NCBI GenBank assembly: GCA_026874595.1
Contig: CM049313.1
Span: 73,028,659-73,092,658, forward strand
Source of the DNA: Sipunculus nudus
Lineage: Eukaryota > Annelida > Sipuncula > Golfingiida > Sipunculidae
DNA length: 64,000 bases
Direction: 5' to 3'
The translations under genes were made by a program, and so were the position numbers. How positions within the stretch are numbered: the first letter of the stretch is position 1; every line of letters starts with the position of its first letter. The notes beneath the pieces were generated by a model. That model did not search any database. It was given only the letters and a program-made list of their open reading frames with translations, and was not told the origin of the DNA. Below, piece by piece: positions 24,853 through 37,979 of this stretch.

Positions 24853-24867
24853 TTTCCTATAACTGTT
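24853..24867. repeat. LINE target-site duplication, right copy
   Basis: Second copy of the 15-bp duplication, directly next to the element's 5' end. Confidence 0.85.
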
Positions 24868-25179
24868 CAAGATCTATAAAACAAGATTTAAAAAAAGGGG
24901 AAAAATACACTCATTTTAGGTAACATGTTCTCAAACAGGAACAAAATGTGAAAGCGTTATTCCTTATAATTTAAGAGAAATATTCCTAAAAAAATGGTGT
25001 AGTTGATTTAAAGACTGTTTTCAGAAAAAGGCTAATAACTTTTTAGGAAGAGTATTTTTTTCCTAGTAGTTTAACTGAAAAGTGAATGAAAGTGATAGTA
25101 GTATGCATAACATGAATCCATATTATTATTTTCTATCTCTTGAATTAATCTTAACCATTTAGATCAGGTATAAACAGGT

Positions 25180-26330
25180 GACCCATGGGCCATGACGCTC
25201 AGCCGACTGACATGTTGACAATATGCCCTTGATCAGGCATTAATTAAGATAATGTAGGTAGCATCATCATTCATGCATATTAGCTTAAGTTCATCAAAAC
25301 CCATAAGTACACCAAATTGAGCATATGGGTAACAGAGACCTAATCTCAGGTTTTACATGGAGATTTTCCAATGACCTACCTTGATGTCAAGTTCGAAGAT
25401 TCTAGGTCCAACGGTTTCAATGTGTGCCCTGTTTACGGATGACCCCTTCATTTGAAGGGCTCAAAAATGAGAAAATAATGTGTGAAAATAGGTAAAAAAT
25501 ACAGGTGACGCCACTATTCGGAAGAAGTGAAAAAACAATCCATATTTAACATGAATACAAAAAAATCCTTGGCGATCAATGCATCAGTTTTTCAAATACT
25601 TGAGCTTATGTATCAAACTTGAATTAATTCTGGAGGGAACTTACGAGCCCCAAAGCTCAAAGGACATGGGTCACAGAGACCTAATTTCAAATTTTCAAGG
25701 AGAATTGCCTAGAATCTCCCATTATTTACAGGTTGAAGATTCTTATTTCAGGGTCCAACAGTTACAATTATCGCCCTATTAATGGACGGGCTGATTCATC
25801 AGAAAATCTAAACAATAATGAAAAATGCGTAACAATTCGAAAATAAAAATATAGATGGCGCCAACAGTGTACATGAACTGATGTAACACTCCTTTATCAA
25901 TATGCGTGCAAAAGACTCATGCTGATTAATGCATTAGTTCCTCAGATACTGGAGCTTTTGTATCAAATTTTGATTAAATTTCAGTACCCAAGGATATGTT
26001 TCAAGGACTTACCTGTATGTCCTGTTAGTAGCTTCTAGGACAAACCTTTACGATTTGTGTACTGTTAACGGACAACCGCATCTTTGATGATCTCAAAAAT
26101 AGAGAATAATGCATAAAAAGTCGAAAAATTTACAGGTGGCGCCACCAGGCTGCAGGAACTGATGAAACACTCCATATGCACGTAAAAAAATAATGATGAT
26201 CAATGCAGTACTTCTGATACTGGAGATTTTGTATCAAATGTTTAATTATTCTTTGGTACTTACGATCCCCATAGCTAGGAGGATATGGTTAACAGAGACC
26301 TAATTTCAGGTGCCACAGGAGATTTTTTTT
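25180..26330. repeat. Tandem array, about 300-350 bp per unit (second copy of the family at 640-1600)
   Basis: At least three units share GATCAATGCA, TACTTGAGCTT or TACTGGAGCTT, TATCAAA, CAGAGACCTAATTTCA and a GGTGGCGCCACC-like core (perfect at 26135-26146, degenerate at 25506 and 25855). Orientation is opposite to the first array. Confidence 0.75.
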
Positions 26331-26499
26331 CAAGGATCTCCCAAGGTATACATTGCATTTGCACTCAACTGTGTAATATATCAAACTTGTGGCCTGAAAC
26401 CATTCAATGATGCAATAAGGGGAAAAAATATTAAATAGTGCAATTGTTATATGGAAGGATATATTTAACAATGGGTCATGACACTCAGCTGCCAAGCAT

Positions 26500-27540
26500 G
26501 ACGTGCGACATCAACTCCCAGTCAAATGTTTGAAGAACCTATTTGCCAATTTTGTTGAAACTTTTTACGATGACAGAAATATACATATGTCTGGTTAAAA
26601 CACAGTGAGTTGATGGTCTGAGGCAAAATGTATGGTTGTTGAGCTATCAGGAACAAATTCCATAGCTTGCTTGATACCTGTCAGTTTCAAAAGAACAAAT
26701 TAACAGTTCTTTATATAATATGTTCAAAAGGAATTTAAAGATGACTACCTGGTGGCCGTACTGGATTTCTGATGGGTCTGAAATTGGACAACAAACATCT
26801 TCTAAAACGAACCAAACATTCAAAACCAAACCAAAAAATCATAGAAACTGCACTGACAAAAGGACTTCTAAGGTGGCTACATGGAAGACATAATGTCCAG
26901 ATTTCTGATGAGTCTGACATTTGACATCACACATCCTCCAATAAAAGACAAAGCTTGTGGCAATTGCTCCAAAAATGTAGCAGTAATGAATGTCCAAAAC
27001 AATTCAAAAGGTAAGATCAGGTTATAGAGCTCTCATATAAGATTTTTGGACATGCAAATGTAAAAAGTGCAAGTCCAATATTTTTAATTATCACATTGCT
27101 TTTCAGTGGGGTTAGCAAACTGCAACACCTGAAAGAAAAGAAATGCAGGAAGCATCACTAAGAGTCTTGTTTTCAAATAAAATTATCCTAAATCCAGGTA
27201 CAAAAAATATCAGAACAAAGACTTGCTGGTAAATCAGATGATTTGTATAAAGATATTCAGATATGTAGGAAACTAAGTTTATTGATATGATTCCATAAAA
27301 TAAATTGCAAAATGTTCCAATCCTCTTATGAATCAGCAGCTAAACCTTAATACTATACTCTCATAGTCTTAATGCCTGGCCAAAGCAATCCAGCAACAGT
27401 GTTATTGTAATGCACTAATCATGTACCTATCACTCCATGTGCTGATACAAAAGGGAGTCATATGTCACAAGTGTCATTCACAATTACAGCCACACACTGA
27501 GATGTACTACATAGAGATGGTCTACAAAGTAAGTTTTTAT
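26500..27540. other. Gene-free, feature-poor region
   Basis: AT-rich sequence with weak local repetition (GACATAATGTCCAGATTTCTGATG-like phrases recur near 26760 and 26890). No gene is supported. Confidence 0.4.
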
Positions 27541-28134
27541 TGTGAACATCCTCGACCTATGACCTTGGCTTTGCCCATAAATCAACTGGATTCTTTCTAG
27601 ATTGATGGGTAACTATTAATCATTCAAAAACTGGAGTAATCACTTGGCAAGCAATGTGTGAATAACTTTGACCTGCAACCTTTAACCTCCTGATCAGCTG
27701 ATTCCAAAATCAATAAGTTATTTCTTTAAGCAAAAATACCCATAATTATGAAGTTTGAATCTAATTTAGTAATGCATAGATGAGGCATATGTGAAAGACT
27801 GAAGATTTGGGATGAATAGTTTCGCTTGATATATGTTCACAAACATTTGGAACAATTTAATAATGTGACCTTGACCTCTGTCCCTTTGAACTCAACATCA
27901 ATAGGGTTCTTCCCCTATTGGTAGGTAAGCCATATATGACAGGTGGAAGGAATAGGTTGAACAGTTTGCCTTAAAAGGACTCCATGCAAGAAATGGGTGC
28001 TGTAAACATGACCTTTGACCTCAAAATCAACAGGTCTTTTCCCCTGTTGGCAGAGAAGTGATATGTCAATGCCGGAAAATTTTGAATAAAAGTCTAGTTT
28101 AAAATGTGTCCACAACCTTTGCAAAGAAGTGGAT
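27541..28134. repeat. TGACCTTGACC array, left part
   Basis: Diverged units of roughly 140 bp contain TGACCTTGACCTCTG and TGACCTTTGACCTCAAAATCAA with TTCCCCT(A/G)TTGG(C/T)AG after them. The array is interrupted at 28135 and resumes at 33053. Confidence 0.75.
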
Positions 28135-28157
28135 TACCGTATCTGACGTAATTAGCG

Positions 28158-28174
28158 CCCCCCCCCCCCCCCCC
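28158..28174. repeat. Poly-C tract within the terminal repeat
   Basis: Seventeen C following AGCG in the left terminal repeat. A matching G run stands at 32945-32957 near the right end. Confidence 0.85.
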
Positions 28175-28489
28175 ACCGGATTTTGGAGATCACTTTATGA
28201 AACTAAAGGATGAGCCATCCTAACCTCACTTTTCTCCCTAGCCAATATAACACAGGACAACGTAATGCTTTCATTTCTCCCCGCCAAGCTTAAAAGTAAC
28301 CACTAGTTTTTATTCAATCTCCGTTAAGCTTTATCATCTAATATAATAATAATATTAGTTACACATAACAGAATCAGTGGTCAAGTGTATCATAGATAAC
28401 ACTGGATGACGGTGTCCGTGAAGGCAGACCCTGCAGGTGGCCATGCTGATCGGGTGACCTGAATTCAGGTACGTATGTAACTGCATTAA

Positions 28490-28525
28490 ATGCGGCGGTA
28501 TCCAGGACCCTGGATACCGCCGCAT
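28490..28525. other. Perfect 17-bp GC-rich hairpin
   Basis: ATGCGGCGGTATCCAGG, two bases (AC), then its exact complement. It is a strikingly GC-rich hairpin in AT-rich surroundings. Confidence 0.85.
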
Positions 28526-28589
28526 AAAAAGGTTTAGAGTAAACTGGCGAACTTCAAACCCTTGTCGGAAAAAAATCGTGTAAAATCAA

Positions 28590-29110
28590 ATAGTGCGTTT
28601 ATGACAAGGAAACTTTAAGTAATCTAAGGGAGATATAGTACTTTAATTGAATGACCAAGAAATTCCGCTAAATATTATGTTTTAGTATGTAAACAAGACT
28701 CACTTTTAAAACTTTGCAACCCTTGCGCTTGAAACTGTCTCAGAATCTGAAACAATGAACTGCGTGACCTTTGCTCGCTGAGCCAACATGGCCCGTTACC
28801 ACTGGTTACACAGGCGGCTGCCGGCCAGCCGTGGCTGGGGAAAAACCCAGAGCATACATCGTTCCCCGTGTATCACCGTTACATATTCTTCTAATCAACA
28901 TTTAAAGTGGACAAACACTGTCTAATAGGTATGTTATATGCGTATTTGATAAGAATATCTTTATTTCTTAACGAATACGACATTTTCAGACGAAATATAA
29001 GAATTTAATTGTCATGTGGAATGTCTCCAGTTTCGTCAAATCATCTTCTAGGGCTCTCGCACAGCGTAGCGTAGTAAGCTGGTAAGAGAGGACGGGTGCT
29101 AGGGCTAGTA
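28590..29110. repeat. Interspersed repeat, copy 2
   Basis: Related to 18950-19235 by the blocks AAAATCAAATA, GACTCACTTTTAAAACTTTGC, GCGCTTGA and CTAGGGCTCTCGCACAGC. It lies wholly inside the 4.9-kb element. Confidence 0.6.
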
Positions 29111-29649
29111 CGTATGTGGATGTATTATGCAATGAAATATGTATTACTTACCGTATTTGCTCGTGATGGGCGATAAATTTTATCCTAAAATATTGGCAAA
29201 GAAGAGCGGCCGTCTTATACACTGGTACAAGTTTCTCAGCGTCCTCAGGGCCGCCAAGGAAAATTTACGGCAATGTGAATTATTACGTCGGCCGAACTTG
29301 ATGCCGTGAATATCAGTGATCATGTCTGTATGGTGGTAATATACACTCAATAAAGAGCATTACAATGCTTTGTTTTTGTTTGAATTTATCGTTTATACAT
29401 CAGATTTCCATGTGCACCTAGTTAAATAATTGGTAAGAAAAGGTTTGCCCTTGCCGCATTGACACAGGGATTTTAACTGAATCGATATATGAAAGCCCTT
29501 CTGACAGTAGAGCCAGTGAACACATACAAAACTTTCCTATGGGGGCTGCATGTGTTTGCCTATCACATGATCAGCTCATGAATATGGCATGACCCAGCCT
29601 GGAACCAATAGGAGATGAGGACAAATGACATCACTCATGGACTTGTTAC

Positions 29650-29962
29650 CTGCTCATGAGCACATCACCAGCTGTCATGACACCTCAAGTAAACCCATGT
29701 AAAAGACCTAAGCCCTTATACACTTCTAATTGGCTCGCCAAACCTAACAAAATATATGTTCAAATACTTTCTCAATTGATTTTAATAAGAAATAATAATA
29801 TTAGTTTTATATTAGGGTTTATTAATTATTTTATTATGTTTAAAATACAACTAATTTCAACATTTTTAAAAATGTTTCAGGTTCATATCTGAATGTGTGA
29901 ATAATTAGAAAAATTCTATATCTATTGTCATAGTTTATTTACACATATTTCAATAGTCTAAT

Positions 29963-30009
<47 letters not shown>

Positions 30010-30404
30010 CTTGAAAAGTTAAATATTCTTTCAAATTTTATATATGTATTGCTATACTAAATGTTTATTCCAGTGCACATATACAAACATTTTATATATG
30101 TATATATATATATATGCAATTTTGGGATATAATTTTTTATAATTAAATTATTTTTATAATGTTAATTATTTAATTATATTCTTTTCTTTTCTTTATTCAA
30201 ATATCAGCTGTTTGACTGACTTCACTTCATTATGTTCAGTTTTATGCGTGTATGTGTGTTTAAAACATATTAAAGTATACATTGATTCAATTTTTATGCA
30301 TGACCATATATACCAGTGATGATGAAAGCTAACTTTCAGATATGTAAGCCTATTAATTATTTATATTAGGAATAATAATACCAGATATTTTTGTACTAAG
30401 TTTG

Positions 30405-30501
<97 letters not shown>

Positions 30502-30769
30502 TAATTTTATGACATTTCTATTCTAATAGTTTCAGCAAATTGTAAAATAATACAAAAATGATTATTGGTTTATACAGCCAAACATATATGTTTTACAAAT
30601 ATAAAACATGAGTGTATTGTGTTTGTGTGTGTTATTATTAAATAATATCTGACATATTTCATATATCTTGTGTGTGTGTGCCAATTTTTTGTACATTTTT
30701 AGTTTTTTTCTTTTCAATATTTATATATCACCTCTTAGATTGAACCGGTTCTGTTATGTAACACTTAAG

Positions 30770-30832
<63 letters not shown>

Positions 30833-31348
30833 CTGATATGTATATGTTAAATTTATATCAGTCTATGTTTTCATATATTTTTATTATGCCCATTCATATA
30901 CTAAACATTTGCTTTAACCTTTAAGGTATTTCCATTATCTATTTATTATTATATGCAAACACTGGCTGAGTTGATTCCAATGCATGGAATATGTGCTGGT
31001 TGTCTTTTTATTGCAACTAAAATAATTCTTTCTGTAATTTTTCAGTAGTGCATCAAAGGTGTAGGATCAAAATCTTAAATTTCAAAAGCAGTATTTACTG
31101 TATTATATAATGGAAGTGCGAAATATTCATCACTTGTTTAAGTGATCACACACTTGATCATCCACACATAACACACACACACATACACCCGAATATAATG
31201 CTGAATGTGTTATATTAAAACAAAAAGGAATATTACTGCTGTACGTATATCTCCAAAGTGTAATTACACGGGCACACGTAACACATACACAGAGTTTTGT
31301 GTTACCTAAAGCACATTTATACCATGTATATATAATTAATATGTATAC

Positions 31349-31400
<52 letters not shown>

Positions 31401-31700
31401 TAATGTATATATGATTTACAGATTTATGGTTTACATAAAAATTGTATTTTATCTTTAATTTTTAAGATTATATTATAGCTACATATTATTATATATTTAT
31501 ATTAATATATTAGGCCCTATATATATTTATATTATTATTATACATTAATATCTTATAATAAAATAATAAAGAATATTATAATATAATATAAGAATTAAAA
31601 TACTATATATACCAATACATATATACACTGATTTGTTTATATGCATAAGTGTTTCTTAAGCATTGAAAAGCATGAATTAAATGAACATGAAATGTGAAAA
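29650..31700. repeat. Very AT-rich core with four (TA)n arrays
   Basis: TA arrays lie at about 29962-30003, 30407-30497, 30773-30823 and 31352-31396 in sequence almost lacking G and C. There is no gene. The 60-codon frames here are made of TA repeat. Confidence 0.85.
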
Positions 31701-33052
31701 CGTACCTTGAAAGCCCTTAAATCTAGCAAGACTAGACTGGTACCCTGCACATTTAACGATTGAAAAAACCCTAGTTAAGCCATATAAATTATACAAAAAC
31801 AATTAAACAGCAACAATGGGCAACCTATTTACATATACTAGTGTGAAGGACAACACTTTTAGAATACGTTTATTTATACTTTTTCTTCGGGTGTGACCGG
31901 GATTGGCTGCTTTTAATCAGTGAAATGTAGCTTGTTGATGCCGACATGCCAACTTTGACATGAAGCGGCGTCATGAACAAGCGTTGAATTCTTCACTGTT
32001 TTTCGCAAGTAGCGATCTCTTACTGGTGATTTCATGTAAATAACCACTAAGGACATCATCAAATGTAACAGCTTGATAAGAAAACTTTAATTAATTAAGA
32101 TTAAACTCATTCTAACACTGAAGCGATCCTCGCCAACATGCACGCCGCTTAGTGGTAGAAGTTTGAAACGGCTAATTATGCGTGGGTAAATCTGCACAGC
32201 ATGTTTGATTGTGGCATTATAATTATAAATATGAAGCGGCCTTTCCTCAGGTGACAATGTTTGTCAAGCTTGTATTATTGGACTACGTCGAGAAAATGAA
32301 TGTATTATAACGGGTCAACAAAGTTCAAGAAAGGGACCGTGTTTCCGCGGGATATAAATATGACAAATTTCCTAACAATTTTAAAACAAAACCCCGGATT
32401 TGGATCGTATACGCACTGAAGTAAATATAATACGCAGGAGTCTGAGGGCCAGTATTTCAGTTTTTTTTAAACTTTTGCATGTAATATCAAGCACAATGAA
32501 AGACAAAAAAGACAATTATTGTCGATGCCATTCCATGTCATTAATCGGCTCAGCTGTCAAAGGTATTTGCGCAAGGTGACTGACATAATCGGGGTACCGA
32601 TGTCCCGTATTATTTTTTTTCATCATTCAAATAAATACTGTTTTATATATTTTTATATGAACATTTTATACATTCTGCTACCTAATTAGGCGTTGACTTT
32701 TATAAAAGCGTTCATTTATTACCATCCTTATTTTTCCTCTTCACCTGCAAAGGAAATTTCGAACTGTAGTCATTCAGACAATTCTCTCATGCAACACAAA
32801 ATAAAATCGTCTGCAAATCGGTATCACTTGGATTACACAACCATTGTTAAATGATCATTGTTTTTTTCTGAATTGTCCTGAATGTGATGTGAAGTCAAAT
32901 ACGTGTACACAAGCCGCAGTGTTAAATTGTAGGATCGTAATGCACTTTGGAAGTTGGCAGATGTGGGGGGGGGGGCGCTTATTAGGGTATAAAAAATTTA
33001 GAAAAATTTAATTTTGAGAGCGCCCGGGGCGCTTATTACGTCGAATACGGTA

Positions 33053-33300
33053 TTTGACCTTGACCTTTGACCTTGTGACCTCAAAATCTAAAGGATTCTC
33101 CTCCCACTTTGTAGGTGAGCAATATGTTAAAAATCAAATGTTTGGGTTGGAAGGTTTGGCTTTAAATGCATCTACAAACTTTCAAAGAAGTAGGTCCTGT
33201 GACCCTGACCTTTGACCTTGTGACCTCAAAATAATTATAGTCCTTCCCCTGTTGGTAGGTGAGCCATATGCGAAAGGTTTGGGATGAAAATTTTGGCTAT
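33053..33300. repeat. TGACCTTGACC array, right part
   Basis: Two units with TTGACCTTGACCTTTGACC and GTGACCCTGACCTTTGACC, each followed by TTGTGACCTCAAAAT. It continues the array cut at 28134. Confidence 0.8.
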
Positions 33301-33666
33301 AAGAATGCATTCTGGGAGTGCAAACACCCCGTATCTCAGAGAATATAGGTTGCAGTGACCTAATTTCAGGTTAGCAAGGAAATCTTTTTACAACCTCTAA
33401 GACTGCACAGGATTCATGATCCTAGCCTTTACGGTAACGATTTGTGCCCTGCTTCGGAACGGACGGCCGGCTGGACAGCCTCGAAAATGAAGGTCAAGGT
33501 CATCAAGTTTCGAACTGAGATTTTTGGATAAACAATGACTGTTTTCAATTTGGGAGGAAAATATGCAGCCCTTCCAAGTCATCATGTTCACAAGATTTCC
33601 TAACGACGACTGAAGATGGCACTGAAATCAACAGGTCTCCCCTGGAGGGGGGGGGGGGGGGGGGGG
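33301..33666. repeat. Array-family fragment ending in a G20 run
   Basis: GTATCTCAGAGAATATAGG, CAGTGACCTAATTTCAGG and TTGTGCCCTG match phrases of the 25.2-26.3 kb array. The segment ends with about 20 consecutive G at 33647-33666. Confidence 0.55.
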
Positions 33667-34015
33667 AGACATAATAAATTGATTAACCAACTGATACTAC
33701 CAACACTCTTTATAGGCCCCCTTAAATTCTATGTCTAAACTAGCTAGATATCTTAAAACAACATTTCTGCCAATGGTTCTGGTACATTTATTGGGGTCAG
33801 GAATCGTTACTCATGTTTCCTCATATACAAGCACACTGTTCTAAACATATGCGTTGCACGTTAAAACTTATCACATGAAAGCAATTTAGCAATAGCACAA
33901 ACTATTAAATTTCAGAAGGGCTGATCCGGACTGGTCCGGACCTTATCAGCCTAGGGGCAGGTGGTCCAGGATTTTGTGTTGATGGTCTGGTACAGCTCAA
34001 AATTGTGGTCCATAC

Positions 34016-34017
<2 letters not shown>

Positions 34018-34090
<73 letters not shown>
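34018..34090. repeat. (TA)n microsatellite
   Basis: About 36 TA units, directly followed by CAAGGCCTACAGGCCTAATG, a phrase also found in diverged form at about 60265 after AT-rich DNA. Confidence 0.95.
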
Positions 34091-34092
<2 letters not shown>

Positions 34093-34312
34093 AGGCCTAC
34101 AGGCCTAATGCGAACCTAAGCAAGAGATTACACCAGGTATAATGCTTCGATGCTGGACCATTACATTTCAAGAACATGTGTAACATGTATAGGAACAATG
34201 AAAGTACTAAACACTTAGAACAAAAAACAATTAAACAAACATCACTGCTGCAATTCTGGCATGGGTGCAACAACACAAAAACTAGAATATGGGTAGTGAA
34301 CAAGCGACTACG

Positions 34313-35190
34313 TGTATCCGCCAAAATCAGAGAGGGAAACGTGAAGAGAGGCATTGATTGAGTGGCAAGGGGAAATAGAGTGAGGTGTGTTGCATAATAG
34401 CATGGATGTCTGCAGCCGAAATGTGTATGTAGGTTGCACCACCTACCACAAAATCCAGAAAGCTGTCCAAGATGTATAAACATGCAAAATTTTAAGCAGA
34501 TAAGTCAAACTGCTACTGAGATATGAGTGATTTTAGCCCACGGAGGACAAACAGACGGACCCTGTGCAAAAATGGTGGCAGGTGGCGCCACCAATTTTGT
34601 ATATGATTAAGAGATATGTGAGATCTATACACATGCAAAATTTCAGGGGGATATGTCAAACCAGTCCTGAGATATGAGCTTGGATGTCTGCACCGTAAAT
34701 TTGAATGTAGGTGGCGCCACCTATCACAAAATCAAGAAAGCTGTCAAGGATGTATAAACCAGCAAAATATCAGGTGGATAAGTCAAACCACTGGTGAGAT
34801 ATGAGTGATTTTATCCCAAGGCAGATGAACAGATGGACGCTGTGCAAAAATGGTTGCAGGTGGCGCCACCATTTTTAGTGTATGGTATAAAGCTTTCCAA
34901 GGGCTACATTTGTGCAAAATCTTTAGCCTTATCGGTCAAACGGTTCAAGAGATATAAGGGTTTATGTGTGGAAACGGACGCACAAATGGACGCTGGTCAG
35001 AGAGGAAAGGTCAGAGGTCAACCAAAAATGAGGGCGCAGCAGTTCACATGTTACCGATCATAATTCCGAATTTTAAAAAATTCTGCCCAGTGGTTATGGA
35101 GGAGTTCTCCGGAAACCTATGCGGCAATGGCGGTAGATTCGGCGTTTGACTGAAACATAGTATCCGCAAAACTCTGTTTTGGCGGATACA
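34313..35190. mobile_element. Tandem-array element with terminal hairpin, copy 1
   Basis: It starts TGTATCCGCCAAAA and ends with the complementary TTTTGGCGGATACA. The right end is itself a hairpin (GTATCCGCAAAAC ... TTTTGGCGGATAC, 35160-35189). Inside are three units of about 150 bp with perfect GGTGGCGCCACC at 34581, 34710 and 34859, plus GAGATATGAG and AGTCAAAC blocks. The layout recalls non-autonomous bivalve elements with tandem cores (pearl-type, Helitron-like). That family link is an inference. Confidence 0.65.
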
Positions 35191-35560
35191 ATGATTGTAG
35201 CTGGCACTACCAGTCTTATATACAACGAAGAGATATATACATATGCCCAATGTCAGACTGATATGTCAAACCCCTCCTGTGAAATAAGCAGGGACATACA
35301 CTGTGCAAAAATTATTGTAGGTGGCGCCACCAGTCTTGTACACTATAAAGCTACCCGATATGTATAAACATGCCCAGTTTAAGGCTGATGTATCAAATTC
35401 CTCTGTAGAAATAAGCAGGTGCATACACTGCAAAAGTCAATGTAGGTGGCACCACCTGTCTTGTAAATGAGAATACCATCAGAGACGCATAGACAGGTCA
35501 AAATATCAGTCCAATACATCAAACTTCCCCAGAGTTCGATGCACTGAGCTGACAAGGCTT
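35191..35560. repeat. Further array units beyond the hairpin
   Basis: Two or three more diverged units with GGTGGCGCCACC at 35320-35331 and GGTGGCACCACC at about 35442 continue past the hairpin end of copy 1. The array is therefore older or larger than the hairpin-bounded unit. Confidence 0.6.
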
Positions 35561-36000
35561 AGGTGAGTAGGGCAGTTGCCCCCGAGTGACCTGTGACAAA
35601 TTGCTGCCTCAAGCTACTGCACTGAGTGAACTCTTGACCTGCACCTGGCTAGACTGAGTGAACTTTTGACCTGTACCTGGCTGCACGGAGTAAACTCTTG
35701 ACCTGTTGCATAATCTGATACAGCTGGCAGTCTGCCAAAGCTATAAATAGATTCAGGCTGAACTTTGGTGCCAAATTTAATGCAGTGAGCAGTCTGCCAA
35801 AGCTATAAATAGAATGCAGCAACTGCACTGATTGAACTCTTGACCTATACCTGGCTGCACTTCTTCCAATCCTGGCAATGTGCCAAAACTATTTATAGAG
35901 TTGACATCATCTTGGCTAATGGCCAACGTCAAGGCACTGGCAATCTGCCAATGGTTAACCAAGTGCTGCCATCTGTACACAAAAGTGGTCCCTACTTGAA
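35561..36000. repeat. Short tandem phrases GAGTGAACTCTTGACCTG
   Basis: Variants of CTGCACTGAGTGAACTCTTG and ACCTGCACCTGGCT recur four times. AATCTGCCAA or AGTCTGCCAAAGCTATAAATAG recurs four times. No gene is seen. Confidence 0.6.
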
Positions 36001-36399
36001 ATAACTTTGAAATTTATTTTCCCAATACAAAATGCTTTTGAGCTGACTTTTTATAAAAAAAGAAATCAGGAATATATGTCAAATTATTACGGATGCATAC
36101 TGAATGCAAAATTAAAATACAGATATATCTCATCGAACGCAAATTCTTGAATTAAGTTGAGTAGGGATACCAAAAATTTATAATCCACGTACAGTTGTCT
36201 TTATATAGCCACAGAGAGCTAAATATCCATGATTGTAACATTGCCTGATATGATGAATAACTTCAATCATAAATCTAAATTTTTTAAAAACTTTTAAAAA
36301 AACATTCTTGTTAATATTAACCAAAGATAACCTGAAATATAAATGTCTAGGGGCATGATGTAATAGATGCTGATAAAATGGTGCCAGGCTAGATGTAAC

Positions 36400-37445
36400 A
36401 GCATCACACAGCTAACATATAAGGTAAAATGACTCAATTCAATCTCCATAATTCAGCCAAAAATCATTCATGTGGAACCATTAATGACAATTATTATAAG
36501 AATTATTGTAGGGATTATTCTTGTAAAATATTTAACAAACTGGCTTCAGTGGCATCAGTCGAAAAACGTTCCGCAGGTTTATAACTCATGTAGGAAGATA
36601 CAGCAAACTGGCTAAGTTCAGCTTCACGTAACTCAGCCAAAAAGCACTGAACCAAAACCATTTGAACAAACTTGAATTATCAACATCTGAGGATCATTAA
36701 TGTGTGAGATTTAAGAATTTGGCTCAGTGGTTTTTGAGAAGATCTTTGTAGCCACTGAGCTAAAATGGGCTGTTATGGCATATGACTAAATTAGTTTCCA
36801 ATAACTTAGCCAAAAGTCACTGAAAAGAGACGATTTGAACAAACTTCAGAAAGCACTACCCTAGGATCATTTTTGTGCGATATTAAACATTTTGGCCATA
36901 TTGTTTCAGAGAAGAAGTTTTTGTAGCCTTTAGTGTGATACAGGCACTGATAACCCCGTAAAAAAGGCCGATGCAGGTGGCGCCACCATTTACTCATTTT
37001 CAGATATGACCGATGTGACCAACATTGGCATAAAATTTGGTGATGATAGCTCCAGCTTTTTTGAGATTTAAATTTTTAATATGCTTTTTTGCACAGTTAA
37101 CAAAGTTCAACCTCCTGTAACTCGGCCAAAAATCTCCGAACTGGAACCATTCGAACAAACTTGAGAAAGATTGTTCCAGGGATCATTTCTTTGAAATATT
37201 GGACAATTTGGCTGGACAGTTTCAGATAAGAAGATTTTTAAAGCTTTTTTAGCCTTTTTCTTATAAAATCTAAGAAAATGCAGTTTGAAAAAAAAATAAA
37301 CAAAATTCGATATAGTTTTTTGGATGACTGATTATTTGCAAAAAAATTGGTTGTGCTAGCTCCTGCCGCTTTTTGAGATAGCTATGGTTAACGTACAGAC
37401 GACGCACGACACACGACGCATGACGGACGACGCCGCACCATCGCA
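36400..37445. repeat. Tandem array, about 180-250 bp per unit, with ACGACG tail
   Basis: At least four units share ACTCAGCCAAAA, a GAACCA(A)ACCATTTGAACAAACTT-like block and a TTTGGCT...TTTCAGAGAAGA block. A perfect GGTGGCGCCACC lies at 36976-36987. The array ends with a run of CGACGCACGACACACGACG type and CATAAGCTCACAGG. Confidence 0.65.
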
Positions 37446-37468
37446 TAAGCTCACAGGTTCGCTAATAA

Positions 37469-37469
<1 letters not shown>

Positions 37470-37532
<63 letters not shown>
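37470..37532. repeat. (TA)n microsatellite
   Basis: About 31 TA units, followed by CAGGGGCGTG and a poly-C patch at 37571-37581. Confidence 0.95.
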
Positions 37533-37536
<4 letters not shown>

Positions 37537-37979
37537 GGGCGTGTTTAGAGGGGGGCGCAACAGGTGCGCTCCCCCCCCCCTAAAATCTGTTTAAATTTTT
37601 AGGGGGTACCCAATTTCGTAAATTGTCAGGGCGTGCCTAAACCTTGTTCAAAATAACATAAAAAAGTTGTGTTTGTAAGGCCAGGGGCCTATAATTAAAA
37701 CTTTCGATTTAGTAACAGTATAAGATGACACCCTGTAGTAGATTTAGCTGACCAAACATAATCCTCAATGGAATCCGCTGCTCATGCATAGGTCAGGGAG
37801 CACGATCGTTCTGGCCGTTAGCCATTAAAAACTGGCTCTGTGATTGTTTCAGGTAACGTCAGTGTGTGGTGTTTAATCCCCGCCGGTTTTTATCTAATTC
37901 AAAGCAGGTCCTATGAGCAGTGAACTCAACAGGTATACACCGTAACGGGGGCATGACGGGCACAAGGGGTGGCCAATCG

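Larger units (their letters stand above)
28135..33052. mobile_element. 4.9-kb element with inverted terminal repeats, no ORF
   Basis: The ends are 27-bp imperfect inverted repeats: TACCGTATCTGACGTAAT... at 28135-28161 and the complement (...ATTACGTCGAATACGGTA) at 33026-33052. Flanking sequence on both sides is the TGACCTTGACC array, and removing the element rejoins one unit. The terminal TA on both ends may be the target duplication. No transposase frame is visible, so it is non-autonomous or eroded. It contains a nested repeat (28590-29110), a GC-rich hairpin and four long TA arrays. Confidence 0.7.
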
